From: Boswellia sacra
Lineage: Eukaryota > Streptophyta > Magnoliopsida > Sapindales > Burseraceae
Reading direction: 5' to 3'
DNA length: 64,000 nt
Assembly (NCBI GenBank): GCA_013180625.2
Contig: SNVD02013250.1
Location: 732,907 to 796,906, forward strand
Positions 12,020 to 24,279 of this stretch are shown here, in pieces. The notes under the pieces are model-generated. The model had not been told where the DNA came from. It worked only from the letters and a program-made list of their open reading frames with translations, and searched no databases. Position numbers and translations under genes: made by a program. Every line of letters begins with the position of its first letter. Position 1 is the first letter of the stretch.

Positions 12020-14260
12020 CAATAAGATGTATATTTTTTTATAATACTTTATAATGATTAGAATAAATCAAATTTACAGAGAACAAAAAATCAAGAGGAC
12101 TCAAAAGTATTACACTTGACATTCATCATATAAGAAGAAAAAGTAAGCAAATTAATTACACAGGAATAATAAATAAAGGAAGAAAAAATCCCAACAGTTG
12201 GAACAATATGGTTGAGGGAAAATTCTACACAATGTATATGATGAGCAACGAAGACCTAAATAAGCCAAAGTAACTAGAACCGAATTTTTCTCACTAAAAT
12301 ATTAAGAGAGACATTTATTTATTTATTTAAAAAGAGAATAAAAGGAAATGGCGTCCCATCTTTGTGTTTGGAAGAGTTTGAATAGTTATTGACAAAGGTC
12401 AAGAGGACTGCGACATCCTTTGTCCTTGCCTAGGAATGTGCAAGCTTCATTTCAAGGAGATAGTGGATTTGAGCTAGGAATTATTTTATGCATGTGAGGT
12501 TTAAGTGGACTTTAGTTGGTTTTCTATAACTAAAAAGTAAACGTGCAATATTCCAATTTCTTTAATTTCTTGATATCTATAATATCTTGAAATATATAAT
12601 ATAAACTTTCTTAAAACTATAAGAAATAGATTTATTTATTTATTTATCTTTAGTTTGTAAGTAACGTTTTAGACCGTATCCAAAATCTTTATTTCTTAAG
12701 TCATTTTTTAAAAAATATTTTGATGCTAAATTTATTGATCAATCTATCAAATTTAAAGAATGAAAATAGTACTATCTTCACACGATCAAGTATATTAGCT
12801 AAGGACATATACTTAAAGTCAATACAGGAATCATGAAGAGGATGACAATAATAAACAACTTGTTGAGAGTTGGGAGTGATGGTTGACAGTGAAGCAAATG
12901 TGGGTGATAACTGATATGGCATATGCAAATTATGGTAACAAAGAGATGAAAATTCTTTGATAATGCAAAAGTTGTTGCATCTCAATTTTATATAAATTTA
13001 TAACAATAAATTGTGTCAAATTTTTATATTAAAAGACCTCTTTTATATATATTCTTCGTTTTAATAGGATTTTACATATTTAATTAATCCTTTTTTGAAT
13101 GACTTGATTTTTGCGACGTTGAAAACTAGTTTACAGCGTAGAAGATGGAACTTTCTCTTGATGGGATCAATTCAAGGGTCTGTCTACAGTACATCCAGTT
13201 TACTGATACAGACAATTTTTTCGATAAAAATTTAGTAAATGACACCACACAGTATCCAAAACCAGAGTTACTGTAGCACTGCAGTAGCGCTACAGCAACG
13301 TCTTTTTCGTCCTTCGGTTGCACCGTAGCTGTTCCCATCAATTCTAAGATAATGGACAACACACGAAATTATGAAACTGCATATATGTATGTATGCATCA
13401 ATCTTGATTGAGATTACATTATTTTTAGCAATATCATAATTGTGTGTAATGATGATAGTGAACTAGTGATTATGAAATAAAAGAGAAAAGGATAATAAAT
13501 GATTAGATAGGAGTGGATCGAGATTCTATTAAAGATAAGAAATGTATATGTATTTCTTCAAAATTTGCTGGACGCCCTTTATAAACAATAAAGCCACGTT
13601 CTTGAGTCGAGCAAAGAGATGGGACTAATTAGGACACAGGGGATAAGGCTAAACTATATCTTGTCCTTTTGTTTGGATAGTGCGAAGATTTTTTTTTTTT
13701 TTTCCGGTCAAAGTTTAAGTAGATCTAAGCTATTATCTGGTCGAAATCTAAATAAGTCTAAATTAATTAAAACCTAAATATGTCTAAATACATAAATGAT
13801 ATCTTTATTTATTTATTCATTTCAATATCTAAATTGAAATGTTTAAAACTAATATTTTTACTCATATATCCTTATTGATTTGTATTTACAATTTGGCTAA
13901 AAATATTAACAAACCAATATTTTCACAAAATCAATATTAGAGTATTTAAATATATAAAATTTTTTAATTTTAATTTTTTATCTTGAAATGGTAAAAATTA
14001 ATAAATTATATTATGTGCTATATTTATTTTAATATTTTTTAGTTTTATAAAAGTTATAAACAAATGTGTCATAAGTGAATTATCTATGGGTGTTTTAGAG
14101 AAATTAGAAGTTGGATAACTCGTTTAGATATTTGTATTCAAATAAAAGCTAAAAAAATTTAGCCTTTTCTATTAAAATGAATTTTTCTAAGAATCAGTCT
14201 TCGGTTAAAAAAACCAAACGCTTTAAAATATCTAAATGATTGAGAAATAGTTAAATCATA
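9577..14260. other. Long AT-rich intergenic stretch
   Basis: No protein or RNA gene was recognised. Near 10377 a possible lone hAT end occurs (GGTCCGCCTCTG), without a matching partner. A CA/TA microsatellite lies at about 11968-12013. Open frames here are short and of low complexity. Confidence 0.5.
11968..12013. repeat. CA/TA compound microsatellite
   Basis: About nine CA units pass directly into about 13 TA units. Intergenic. Confidence 0.9.
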
Positions 14261-14265
14261 CTTCA

Positions 14266-15174
14266 TGTTGGTTCTAGTCATGCATGTGCATTGCACATGA
14301 GTAATTTGTCATCATGTGATAAAAACATTAAATATGAAAATTTTCCTAATCTCATTTATTGTATATAGATGTTTTGTATTAGGAGAATTTTAATTAAAAT
14401 ATGATAAGTTTTGATATGATATCCTAGTTGAATAGGAATAAGTTTGGATTTGGTATCCTAGTTGAATAGGAAGTTTTATATTTGTATTAATTATCTCTTA
14501 TTAGATTAGGATATTATTTAAGTATTCTAGTTTACTTGGGAGAAGTATATTATCACTTCCTATAATGTTTGATTGTTATCCAAACTTTCCTTATGAGTTT
14601 TATTGAAATTCTACATAACAAGGATTACAATTGATATCAAATATAATATAAAGCTATATATCTTCATAGCTTTTGGTGGAATTAATTCAAGGCATTCAAC
14701 ACATTCAAGACAAATTGAGAGAGAGCAAGCAAGAGCAAGTTTGAGTACGTCTTTTATTTGTTTTTATGTCTTATGTAAAGCTTTAGACTTTGGTTAATTG
14801 TTATAGATCGTGTGAGCTTAAGGGAGTTGAGTAATCACATGTGTTTGTACCAGTTACGGGTGTTATGTTATGCTTAACTGTGTGCAGTTAAGATAATCGT
14901 GACAGAAAAAACAGCATCAGAAGAGTGTGTGAAGGACTATGGTTGTGATCGGGGTTGATCAAGTTTACATAGATTAGGTTAGTGAGTGAGCGGGTGTCTA
15001 CCATTGTAAAGAGTCCTAAGTCGAGTGTAAACATATACAACATAGTGGATTACAACTCTTGTTGCCCGTAAATGTAGGTTGGTTGTAACCGAAGCACGTA
15101 AAAATTCTGTTCCGATTTATATTACTATTTTCAATTATATTATTCGTAACTACCATATGCTGCAAAACCCAACA
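14266..15174 (+). repeat. 5' LTR of gag-only element
   Basis: A 909-bp direct repeat partner of 18077-18992. It starts TGTTGGTTCTAGTC and ends CCCAACA. A TATA-like ATATAATATAAAGC lies at about 14641, and a leader with AACCGAAGCACGTAAA precedes the end. Confidence 0.9.
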
Positions 15175-15176
15175 AT

Positions 15177-15188
15177 TGGTATTAGAGT
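15177..15188 (+). promoter_or_regulatory. Primer-binding site (initiator Met tRNA)
   Basis: TGGTATTAGAGT lies two bases after the 5' LTR. It is one transition from the plant Copia consensus TGGTATCAGAGC, which pairs with the 3' end of initiator methionine tRNA. Confidence 0.85.
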
Positions 15189-15231
15189 AGGTACACTGAC
15201 ATACTAGTGTAGATCATATTTTTTTGTAGGT

Positions 15232-17093
15232 ATGGAATGATTTCGGACAGGAGGATCGGTCACCCAACCACCGTTACTTGTAGATACAAACTATGCTTAT
15301 TAGAAAGTCAAAATGAGAGCTTTCATCACATCAATTGATGAAAGAGTGTGGATGAGCATTGTTCATGGCTGGACACCCGCAACAAAAACCAATGAGGCTA
15401 GGCAGCAGATTGAGAAACCACAGAATGATTGGAGCAAAGCAAAATATCGATTAGCTGGATGGAATTCCAAACGCATCAATGCTATTTTTAATGCTATCAA
15501 CCTTCAATAGTTCGGATTAATTTCAAAGTGCACCGTTGTAAAAGAAGCTTGGGATATCCTTGAGGTAAAGAATGAAGGTACTCAAAGGGTTAAAGAATCT
15601 AAGTTTGCTTACTTTGACTTATAAATTTGAAAACGTAGTTATGCATGAAGAAGAAACCATTAGTGAATTTCATACTAGACTTTGTGAAATTATTAGCTCT
15701 GCTTATATGCTTGATGAGGAATATACTGAGGCTAAAATTGTTGACAAGATACTTAGATCTTTACCAGAAAAAATTCAGCCTAAGGTCACAGCTATCGAAT
15801 AAAGCAATAAAGTGAAATCGTTGCGAGTTGATAAATTGATTAGGTCTCTTTAAGCATATGAGATGGCTTTGAAGACAAGAAGGAGGGAAAAAAGTATTGC
15901 CTTTGTTACTTCTTTAGAAAAAGGAGAAAAAGATGATAGAAATCTTGATGATTTTGATGATGAACTTGCTCATTTGACAAAGAATTTTGTCAAATATATG
16001 AAGAAAAATCTCAAGAAGAAAAATTCAGAGAACTTTGATACTAAAAAATTTCATAAATAACCTGCAAAAAAAAAATCAAGAGAAGCTTGAGAGAAAAGGT
16101 ATTCAATGTTATGAATGCAAGAGATTTGAGCACATTCAAACTGAGTGTCCCAATTATAAGAAGAAAAGGAGTTTGTGTGCAACATGGAGTTATGATGACT
16201 CAGAAGCAGATGAAGACAACTCAAACAATTTTCTAACATTCAATGGGACAATTTCAGATAAATATCAAACAGTTATGTTTGACATACTTGAAGATGTTGT
16301 GTCTAACATAACAGAACATAATAGATCAGACATTGATGAATCAGATGCTGAGAAGGATGTTGAATACTATGGAGAACTTCAAGAAGCATATAATGCACTT
16401 TATGAGATGTGGGAGAAGCAGAAAGTACAGATCAAAACTCTTCAGAATGAACAAGAAGTGCTCAAGAGTGAAATACCATCTGCAGATGAAAAAATCATAA
16501 AACTGGAAGCTGCTGTGACAGACAAGACAGAATGTATCCAGAAAATTACTGCAGAATTGGATGAGGCAAACAAGTGTATTAATCAACTCAAGATAGGCTC
16601 AGCAAAGCTTAATCAAATTTTGAGTTTAGGCCGTGATAACTCCATCAAACATGGTCTGGGCTATGATGAAAAGAATGGTGCTTCAACATAAAAAACAATG
16701 TTTGTTAAAGCTTCAAATTCTGGTAACACTTCTAACTCAAGCTTTAAAGATATGACTGATTTTGCTTCCCCAATGAGTTCTTTCATTTCAAATATAGAAA
16801 AGGTAAGAAAATTTGTTCCTACTTGCTATTTTTGTGGTTTTAAAGGTCACATTAGACCTAGGTGCTATAAATTACAAAATTTTTTAAAGAAAAAGGTAAG
16901 TCAGTTTAGACAGTCACATAAGACACGACAGTTTTGGGATAAGAAACATGAAACTCACTGCAAATTTGCTGCACTTAATATTTCTTCAAATAATGATTGT
17001 GATTGTTGTAAACATGTGACAGGAAATGAAAAGTGTTTGAAAATTTTCAGTCAGACAAGTGATGACAAAAAGTGTTGTTTAGAAACTTGTTGA
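15232..17093 (+). pseudogene. gag: Copia-type gag pseudogene
   Basis: Capsid-like protein of the gag-only element. The first ATG after the primer site is 15232. The frame is broken by a TGA two codons on, a TAG at 15304 where a Trp is expected, a TAG at 15508, later TAA codons near 15799 and 15852, a frameshift near 15600 and an A-run indel near 16065. The recognisable order is a UBN2-like gag domain (WKVKMRAFI-type start, then HEEETISEFHTRLCEI), a CCHC zinc knuckle at 16107-16148 (CX2CX4HX4C, with Glu at the usual Gly before His), a coiled-coil stretch of roughly 120 residues, and a second CCHC knuckle at 16824-16865. After 17093 no pol domain follows. The many C-to-T type stops fit decay of methylated DNA. 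Confidence 0.85.
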
Positions 17094-18076
17094 ATAAAAA
17101 ATTATCTGCACTAAACATATTTCATCTGAAAATCATTTAGTTGACCTGTTCATATAAACATTAAGATGCATTGAGATTTGAAAAACTGAGAAAGGACATT
17201 GGCACTTGTCAATTACTTGAATTTTAACAGTGTTTAGTTATATTGTTTATATTTATAACATCATTAGTCTATCTATATTTCAAGCATGCTTGAGCTGTTT
17301 TATTTGTATAATTTTGTTGGTAATTTCATGTCAAATACAGAGAGAGCTACCAGCATATGATTTGTGAAAGCCATCCACTGAGAGTAACTTCAATGTATCT
17401 TGGAAATATGTTGATTTCACCCACTCAAATAGAAAATGGCTACCTCTATACATTTGTGAAAGCTACTGTATGCATTCAGAAAATTCATATTGAGACTAAC
17501 TTTTGTGTGTGTAAGAAGCATGTTCAAGTTAATCACTCAATTGGATTAAATGATAAAATAATGAAAAATTATTTATGTTTATCCACAGCTCTAACACATG
17601 CTTGGCTATAAAAAGATTATATGATGTCCAGATATCTTTGTTATGTGGATTTCGACTGTTTTTAGTTACGTTTTGCACAACTTATAATCAGTGCTTTATA
17701 TCTGACTTAGTTTGATCCTCTTAAGTGTATTTTGACGTGTCAAAAGTTCCAGGTCAGCGAAATTGATTTGAGGGGGAGTTTGTTCAGTTGCAGGAGTACT
17801 TGATTTAATTAGTTTCTTTGTTTTTTTTTCAAAAAAATTTCACATTTATGCACAATTTAAAGAGAAGATCATTTAGTCAGGGGGAGTTTTGTTTATCATT
17901 TTGTTTTTTCTTTCATACTTTGGCACTTGTTCAGAAAATAAGGGGGAGAAGTATGAATGTTTCTGGTGTTATTTGGTTGTTTCTTTATTTTTTAGGTTGT
18001 CATTATAGTCTTCGTTCCTCATGTATTTTTTTTAAACATTCAGATGTTTTCATCGCAAGATGCCAAAGGGGGAGAT
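17094..18076 (+). other. Non-coding 3' interior of gag-only element
   Basis: Sequence between gag and the 3' LTR where pol would sit in an autonomous Copia element. It has no recognisable pol domain, only reiterated GGGGGAG polypurine motifs. One open frame (17357-17611) was not recognised and is probably spurious. Confidence 0.6.
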
Positions 18077-18992
18077 TGTTGGTTCTAGTCGTGCGTGTCC
18101 ATTGCACATAAGTAATTTGTCATCATATGATAAAAACATTAAATATAAATATTTTTCTAATCTCATTTATTTTATATAGATATTTTGTATTAGGAGAATT
18201 TTAATTAAAATAGGATAAGTTTTGATATGGTATCCTAGTTGAATATGAATAAGTTTGGATTTGGTATCCTAGTTGAATAGGAAGTTTTATATTTGTATTA
18301 ATTATCTCTTATTAGATTCTGATATTATTTAAGTATTCTAGTTTACTTAGGAGAAGTATATTATCACCTCTTATAATGTTTGATTGTTATTCAAACTTTC
18401 CTTATGAGTTTTATTAAGATTCTATAGGATCTTGACAAGGATTACAATTGATATCAAATACTATATAAAGCTATATATCTTCATAGCTTTTGGTGGAATT
18501 AATTCAAGGCATTCAACGCATTCAAGACAGATTGAGAGAGAGCAAGAAAGAGCAAGTTTGAGTGCATCTTTTATTTGTTTTTATGTCTTGTGTAAAGCTT
18601 TAGGCTTTGGTTAATCGTTACAGATCGTGTGAGCTTAAGGGAGTTGAGTAATCACGTGTCTGTACCAGTTACGGGTGTTATATTATTCTTAACTATATGC
18701 AATTAAGATAATCGTGACAGAAAAAGAGCAGCATCAGAAGAGTGTGTGAAGGACTATGGTTGTGATTAAGGTTGATCAAGTTTATATAGATTAGGTTAGT
18801 GAGTTAGCTGGTGTCTACCACTGTAAAGAGTCCTAAGTTGAGTGTAAATACATACACCATAGTGGATTGTAACTCTTGTTGCCCGTGGATGTAGGTTGGT
18901 TGTAATCAAACCACGTAAAAATCCTGTTCCGATTTATATTACTATTTTCAGTTATATTATTCGTAACTAGCATGCGTTGCAAAACCGAACAC
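18077..18992 (+). repeat. 3' LTR of gag-only element
   Basis: A 916-bp direct repeat of the 5' LTR, starting right after AAAGGGGGAGAT. TATA box CTATATAAAG at 18461-18470. It ends GAACA before the CTTCA target copy. Confidence 0.9.
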
Positions 18993-18997
18993 TTCAG

Positions 18998-19781
18998 ATT
19001 AAAAAACAAACAACACCGAATTCCTTGAAGCATTTGTTGTATATATAGCACATCAATGATGATAGCGTGTCAAACAAATACCTAAAGATGTCATGCCATG
19101 ATTGGTGCATTGCACATGAAGTAAATACATTCAAAATGTTTTCTTGTTTGAGAAATTTGAAGAACATTGGAATTAGAGTAATTTTAATCTCAGTTTCTAC
19201 CATTAGCCCCAAATTCATGTGACTTGAGACCCATGGTTGTCATAGGCTATTAGTGATTAATATTAATATAATAGTATACATTTAACTTTTGTAATAGTAA
19301 ATAATTGTATTATACTGACGTTAATAATCCTCTTACTTATAGTTTTAAAGCGATATTAACTTTATATTTGAAGTACAATTATATAATTAATAATTTTAGA
19401 TAAATTATACAGTTTATAATTTTATAAAATCATTAATTATGAAAATTTTGTTTTATAATTATTAAATTATAATATAAAATATTTAATCAGTAATTTTTAG
19501 TTATATCTAAAAAAATAAATTATTTTTATCTACAATTAATTTTTATCTTAAATTGAAATTGTGATGTACTCATAATATAACAAGTAATCAATAACATAAA
19601 ATAATAAGTTAAACTTGACATTGTAATTGATTATTAATAAAACATAGTTTTATGTTAGTACTTTCGAAAACCATTAACAAGAATTTGATATTAACATTCA
19701 ATTAATTATATATAATTTAGCTTAGCTCAAACTCCTCTATAAGAGAGCACAGTAATATAGTCCATCTAAATCTAAAAGACT
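18998..19781. other. AT-rich intergenic DNA
   Basis: Very AT-rich with no gene recognised; separates the gag-only retrotransposon from the Pack-MULE. Confidence 0.6.
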
Positions 19782-20040
19782 AGTTTAGTAGGGTTATTTA
19801 TTTATTTGACCCCTTTTGGACTCCCATTAACAAATCTAACCCCCTTTTCATTTTTAAACATTTGTAACCATTTTTCATGCAAAAAGACACAAATACCCTG
19901 ATCTTCTCTTTCTCTCCCTTTTTAGATGCGGTTTTGATTAATTTTTTGAAGTTAAAGCATTCCCTTCCCATTTGCTTTGAAAAATGGAGTCACTCTTTCA
20001 CATAACCTTTGCAATTTCATTCCCATTTGCTTTGAAGGCA

Positions 20041-20230
20041 ATGGCTGCACCAGATCACTTGTTCAATCTTCGTAACAACTTCTACTTGGAAGTCTACCAG
20101 GTTACCATTAACAACAGCGATATCCCCAATCTCCCTCCAATTTGATTTCAGCTTGTCATCAATGAGATTGACGACTCTTCTCCAAGCAGTCAAGTTGCTT
20201 GCTCTCTATCTCTGTAGCCCGGACAACAAG
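20041..20230 (+). pseudogene. Coatomer subunit epsilon, first-exon fragment
   Basis: The plus strand reads MAAPDHLFNLRNNFYL at an ATG, then INNSDIPNL, then FQLVINEIDDSSP, then in another frame QAVKLLALYLCSPDNK, ending at a plausible GT donor. These blocks match, in order, the N-terminus of plant coatomer subunit epsilon, a COPI vesicle-coat component with tetratricopeptide-like repeats. Between NLPP and FQLV roughly 25 residues of the family are missing and an in-frame TGA is present, and a second frame change lies near 20187. It is therefore a broken gene fragment. No later coatomer exons follow; the next exon-like sequence belongs to the bS6 gene, consistent with chimeric capture in the Pack-MULE. 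Confidence 0.8.
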
Positions 20231-20748
20231 GTTTGAATTTCGAGATCTAGAAGTTTTCTTCACTGGATTCCTTCAATTTTAGGAGTTGGTGATTTGATTT
20301 ATTGTGTTTAGGCTTTGGATTTAGTGATCTACAATAGCTTTTAAAGGTTACAACATCGTTTAGAATTTTTGGACGTTATTTGGTTGTTGTTAACTATTTC
20401 TTTTTTTGAAAATAATGCTATAATTTTAGAAAATAGAATCAAGAAACTTTATTAATGAAATCATTTTTTGAATTTTTTAAATGTAGAATTATTTGGATTG
20501 TGAACCGAACAAGCCTGGATGCGATTCTACATCTTTATATTTTTGAATTTGTTTTAAATGAAGTCTATTTCCCTGGTTTTGGTGCCTAATTGGTTTTGAT
20601 TTTAATAATAATAAATAAAATAAAACATTTATGGTTTGGAAATAAGGTGTCCTAAAAACTTAGATTGATGGTTTCATATTTGGATTTAGAAAAAGTTCTC
20701 TCTTTTATTGAATTTGTGATGTGGGTTGTTTTTTTAATTGGTTTTCAG

Positions 20749-23096
20749 ATGAAAGTTCAGGAAGATGGTAGATTTCTTCCTGAGTTTGTTGATGATGAAA
20801 AAGGTAAGTAAGAGTGACAATTTTCGTCATGACATGCAAACACGATTTGACACGACACTGGTTTAAGCGGGTTTAGGTTTTGGCATATTCGTGTTCGTGT
20901 CAGAGATGTCAACCCGTTTAATAATCATGTCGTGTTCAGGGTTGAGAGTCTTCAACATGCGAACACGATTATGACACGATACGATTATGATACGAACACG
21001 TTTATGACACGAGTAACACGAATGCATATTATACACGATTGACACGAATGTTGACACGATAACACGATTAACACGAATATTGACACGATTACAAAATAAT
21101 ATTAAATTTAAAGACACCAAACTTAATATTATAGTTTTAGACATTTTAGTCCATACATGTATCCAAATTTTAAAATAAAAATAGAATTTTAAAACCTAAT
21201 AAATTTTAAAACATAGGATATTTTTATCATTTAATAAAAATTAGAAACCTAATTCTGTAACGTGTCATAATCGTGTTAACGGGTCATAATCGTATAAATG
21301 TGTCTTAATTGTATTAGACGGATCGTGTTCATGTCTAACACGAGCACGACCCGTTTATTATTCGTGTTAGCGTGTCGTGTCGTGTTACCCATTTAATAAT
21401 CGTGTCGTGTTTGTGTTGAGTCTTAGTGACACGAATAATAAACGGGTCGTGTTCGTGTCGTGTCGTGTCAATCTTTATCGTGTTATAGCTCGACATGACA
21501 CAAACACGACCTACGAACACGAATTGTCACCCCTAAAGGTAAGTGATTCTAGTCTGAACTAAAGTTTGCTTTTAATTAAGTTCTTTAATGTATGTCCACT
21601 AATTTTAATCTTTTGACTTTTTACAAAAAAGCTATATGAATTTCTTAACCTAAGTGAAATGAAGGTCGAACGAAGTATGTATAGCCCTATCTGGATTTTT
21701 TTTTTATTTTCCTGCTAGTTCGTTGGTAAAAAGAGAACCCCAGATTTTTGATTTCTTATTTGAATTATTCTTTAAGGTTTGTGAATTGGGTGAATGAGTT
21801 TTCTCAGTAATGATATATGGTGGAATCCTTTTGGTTTCTATTACTTGAATTGCTTGAAGCAAGTTCTCCCTATATTCGTCTAGAACATTTAAGAGTGAAA
21901 TATGAATGGAGAAAGGTTGTTAACTAGTTTGTTGTTTATTAAACTTGTTGCACATATCTTATGCCTTAACATTTTATGTGTTTTTATAGTGCGCCATTAT
22001 GAAGTGGTTTATTTGATTCATGAGAAGCATGTGGAAGAGCTTAGTAATGTGAATGAGAAAGTTCAGGGTAAATTTTTGACTCTCTAAGTTCTTTTAGTGT
22101 AATTGTATTGATAATTGTTTAGTATTATACACTTCTGGTTAGTGATTTATTATCATTGTCATCATGAATGAGGTGTGCCTACATTATAATATTTTAAGAC
22201 TTGATGCTTCTTAAGCTAAAAAGATCTATCTGCTTGATTTCCTGGGATGTTATTGATTTTATTATCCCTTAGTTGACAATTAATTGTATTCTATGACACT
22301 GCTACTTGGATGTGATCAAGCAGTCAAGCATTTTACATTTTTTCCTTCTCATGCCATTTCCGAGGAAGTGGGGCAGTTTTAGTGTGTGTTTGGGATGATA
22401 CTATAAGTAATTTAATTGCTCTCTTTAGAAGTGTTGTGGGAAAAAATCTAAAAATATGTTCAAAATGTAAGTCTATGCTATGGTCATCTGATACTTGAGA
22501 GAAAAAAGATTCATGTTTCCATACTAAACTATCTCCTTATGAATTGCTTATCATTGTTTAATAAAATGGTCATTTGATACTTGACAGCATTTTGTTTGAA
22601 GTTTTTCTTCTTTGAAATTGCTTCTTTCTAGCACTGCTTCCTCATAATCTATGAAAAACACGTTTTGCAGGTTTTTTAAGGGAGAAGAGAGGCAAAATAT
22701 GGAGATTAAATGACAGGGGTCTTCAAAGATTGGCATACAAGATACAAAAACCAAGAGTGCCCAATAGATTTTAATGAACTTCGAGTTGGAAGCCAAATGG
22801 ATCAATGATTTTAAGGACCTATTAGACAAAGATGAAGGAGTCATTCAACATCTTGTGATAAAGAGGGATAAAGCAATAATTGAGGATTGCCTTCCCCCCT
22901 TGAGTTCCACACTCTATGGGCTGGTATGCAAGGTTATGATGATAAGGATGATGATTTAGAATATGATGATGAATATTTTGATGATGATTAGGATGCAAAT
23001 AGGGACGAGATGGATAGCTCTGATGATGTTATTATTGTCAATGCATATGATGATGATTATGATAAAGAAGAAAAAGAAATATATCAGCTAGTGTAA
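20749..23096 (+). pseudogene. bS6-family organellar ribosomal protein pseudogene
   Basis: Exon-like blocks with splice signals: 20749-20803 (EDGRFLPEFVDDEK), 21990-22067 (VRHYEVVYLIHEKHVEELSN) and 22671-23096. The RHYE start, the GKIWRLND..LQRLAYKIQK block and the ILMNFELEA block are the beta-alpha-beta pattern of bacterial-type ribosomal protein S6 (bS6). An acidic Asp/Glu-rich tail follows, as in plant nuclear-encoded, organelle-targeted S6-like proteins. Phases join across introns. Defects: a 1-bp frameshift near 22745, an in-frame TAG near 22767 where Tyr is expected, a second frameshift near 22898, a TAG in the acidic tail (about 22989), and a 727-bp hAT insertion at the donor of the first listed exon. 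The N-terminal (targeting) exon was not found. Confidence 0.75.
20809..21535. mobile_element. hAT-type element in a splice donor
   Basis: A 727-bp element with terminal inverted repeats TA(A/G)G(A/G)GTGACAATT, flanked by a perfect 8-bp duplication AAGGTAAG (20801-20808 and 21536-21543). It is packed with ACACGA / TCGTGT motifs in both orientations, resembling known non-autonomous plant hAT families, and encodes no transposase. The target is the exon/intron junction AAG|GTAAG of the bS6 pseudogene, so a donor sequence exists on both sides of the element. A partial paralogue at about 24280-24640 lacks the element and shows the uninterrupted site. Confidence 0.85.
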
Positions 23097-23859
23097 TTAC
23101 GTTAGGGAGAAGGAATCTTAGAGCTAAGAGAGTAATTAGATAGCTAGTAGTTTTGATGTTTTGCTCTTAGGTTTCAGAAACATTTTCAATGTATGTTTAC
23201 ATAGTTTTGCTATATACAAATTTGTCTTCTTAATCTACCCCTTCAACTAAATAATTTAATTTGCAAGGAAAATAATTATATGGGCTTACATTTGGCTAGA
23301 AGTGTACATTCTTTCTATGATGAACAAAGACTGAAAAGCAAAAGTCTATGATGATTGAATGGTGTACTATTATTAAATTTGACTATTTATTTTACTATTA
23401 ATCCAGATTATGGTATACTTAAAATTTTTGTGTTTAATATTCCACTTTGACAATTAATCTTTCGAAATTTTGAAATTTATGACTTTAGCTAATTTTACTC
23501 TGCTTGCTTCTACAATGGAAAAGTGACAAAGAATATTTCAGGATTTTTTAGTTAGATATTTTTTTACTATCTTCATATTAACATAACAAACATCCAATAG
23601 AGATTCATAATTTTCATTCCAAAATGAGTAAAGTTCACTTCGGTTAGTCATTTATGAAGTTTAGAATAATTTCATTAATAATTTCAGTCTCTATCCTAAA
23701 TAAAGTGTTAGTGCAAGTGTCCATCATGCAAAAATAAGAGTTCTGAAATACTGAACCCCCAAGTCGTGCAGTAATTGTCAACACCCAATGAATTTTCCCG
23801 ACAAATTCTCACTTTTGTTTTGGATGACTATGTCATGTTAGTTCACAACCCATTCATGC

Positions 23860-24150
23860 AAAAAAATTAAGCGAAAAATTAGGCACGACCAAGTTATGCA
23901 AAAATGTGAAATCTGGAATTTTTACACAACTAGGTCGTGTAGTAAATGAGAACTTAATATTATCACCAAATTTTGCACAACCTAGTCGTGCTATATGCAT
24001 AACCCAGTCGTGCAAGAAAGTGAGATCTGGAATTTTGCATGACCTAGTCGTGCAACCGGCATGACCCAGTCGTGCAGTAGATAAGAACCTTATAGAAATA
24101 TCACAATTTTTTACACGACAAAGTCGTGTTACCAACACGACCCAGTCAAA
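23860..24150. repeat. Palindromic CACGAC/GTCGTG repeat array I
   Basis: Repeated units with variants of GCACGACC(T/C)AGTCGTGCA and the string (A/G)A(A/G)ATCTGGAATTTT, spaced about 115-136 bp. The motif is a short palindrome. It lies within the Pack-MULE, downstream of the bS6 pseudogene. Confidence 0.7.
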
Positions 24151-24279
24151 GAAGTTTTTTTTTTAACTTAAAAAAATTCTTAATTTTGTTATTTTGTTTG
24201 TTTATATGCTTTTATAGTTGCTTCTTTCTATCATTTTATAGATAAAGTATCCATCTTTTATGTTGTCACTGTTTGTGGT

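Larger units (their letters stand above)
14266..18992 (+). mobile_element. Gag-only (TR-GAG-like) LTR retrotransposon
   Basis: A 4,727-bp element with LTRs at 14266-15174 and 18077-18992, both starting TGTTGG and ending AACA, flanked by a perfect 5-bp target duplication CTTCA (14261-14265 and 18993-18997). A primer-binding site follows the left LTR (15177) and a polypurine tract AAAGGGGGAGAT precedes the right LTR. The 2.9-kb interior encodes a broken Copia-type gag but no recognisable protease, integrase, reverse transcriptase or RNase H, so it is a non-autonomous element. LTR identity is about 93% by eye, and higher in the downstream half. Three more GGGGGAG motifs upstream of the right LTR (about 17772, 17880, 17942) look like reiterated polypurine tracts. 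Confidence 0.9.

Noticed and set aside
16051..16586. Minus-strand open frames opposite the gag pseudogene
   Set aside because: Antisense shadows of the gag coding region; composition is the complement of the gag coiled coil.
20821..21530. Regularly spaced ACACGA repeats considered as a CRISPR-like array
   Set aside because: The repeats are short, degenerate and in both orientations, and lie between hAT termini with an 8-bp duplication in a plant genome.
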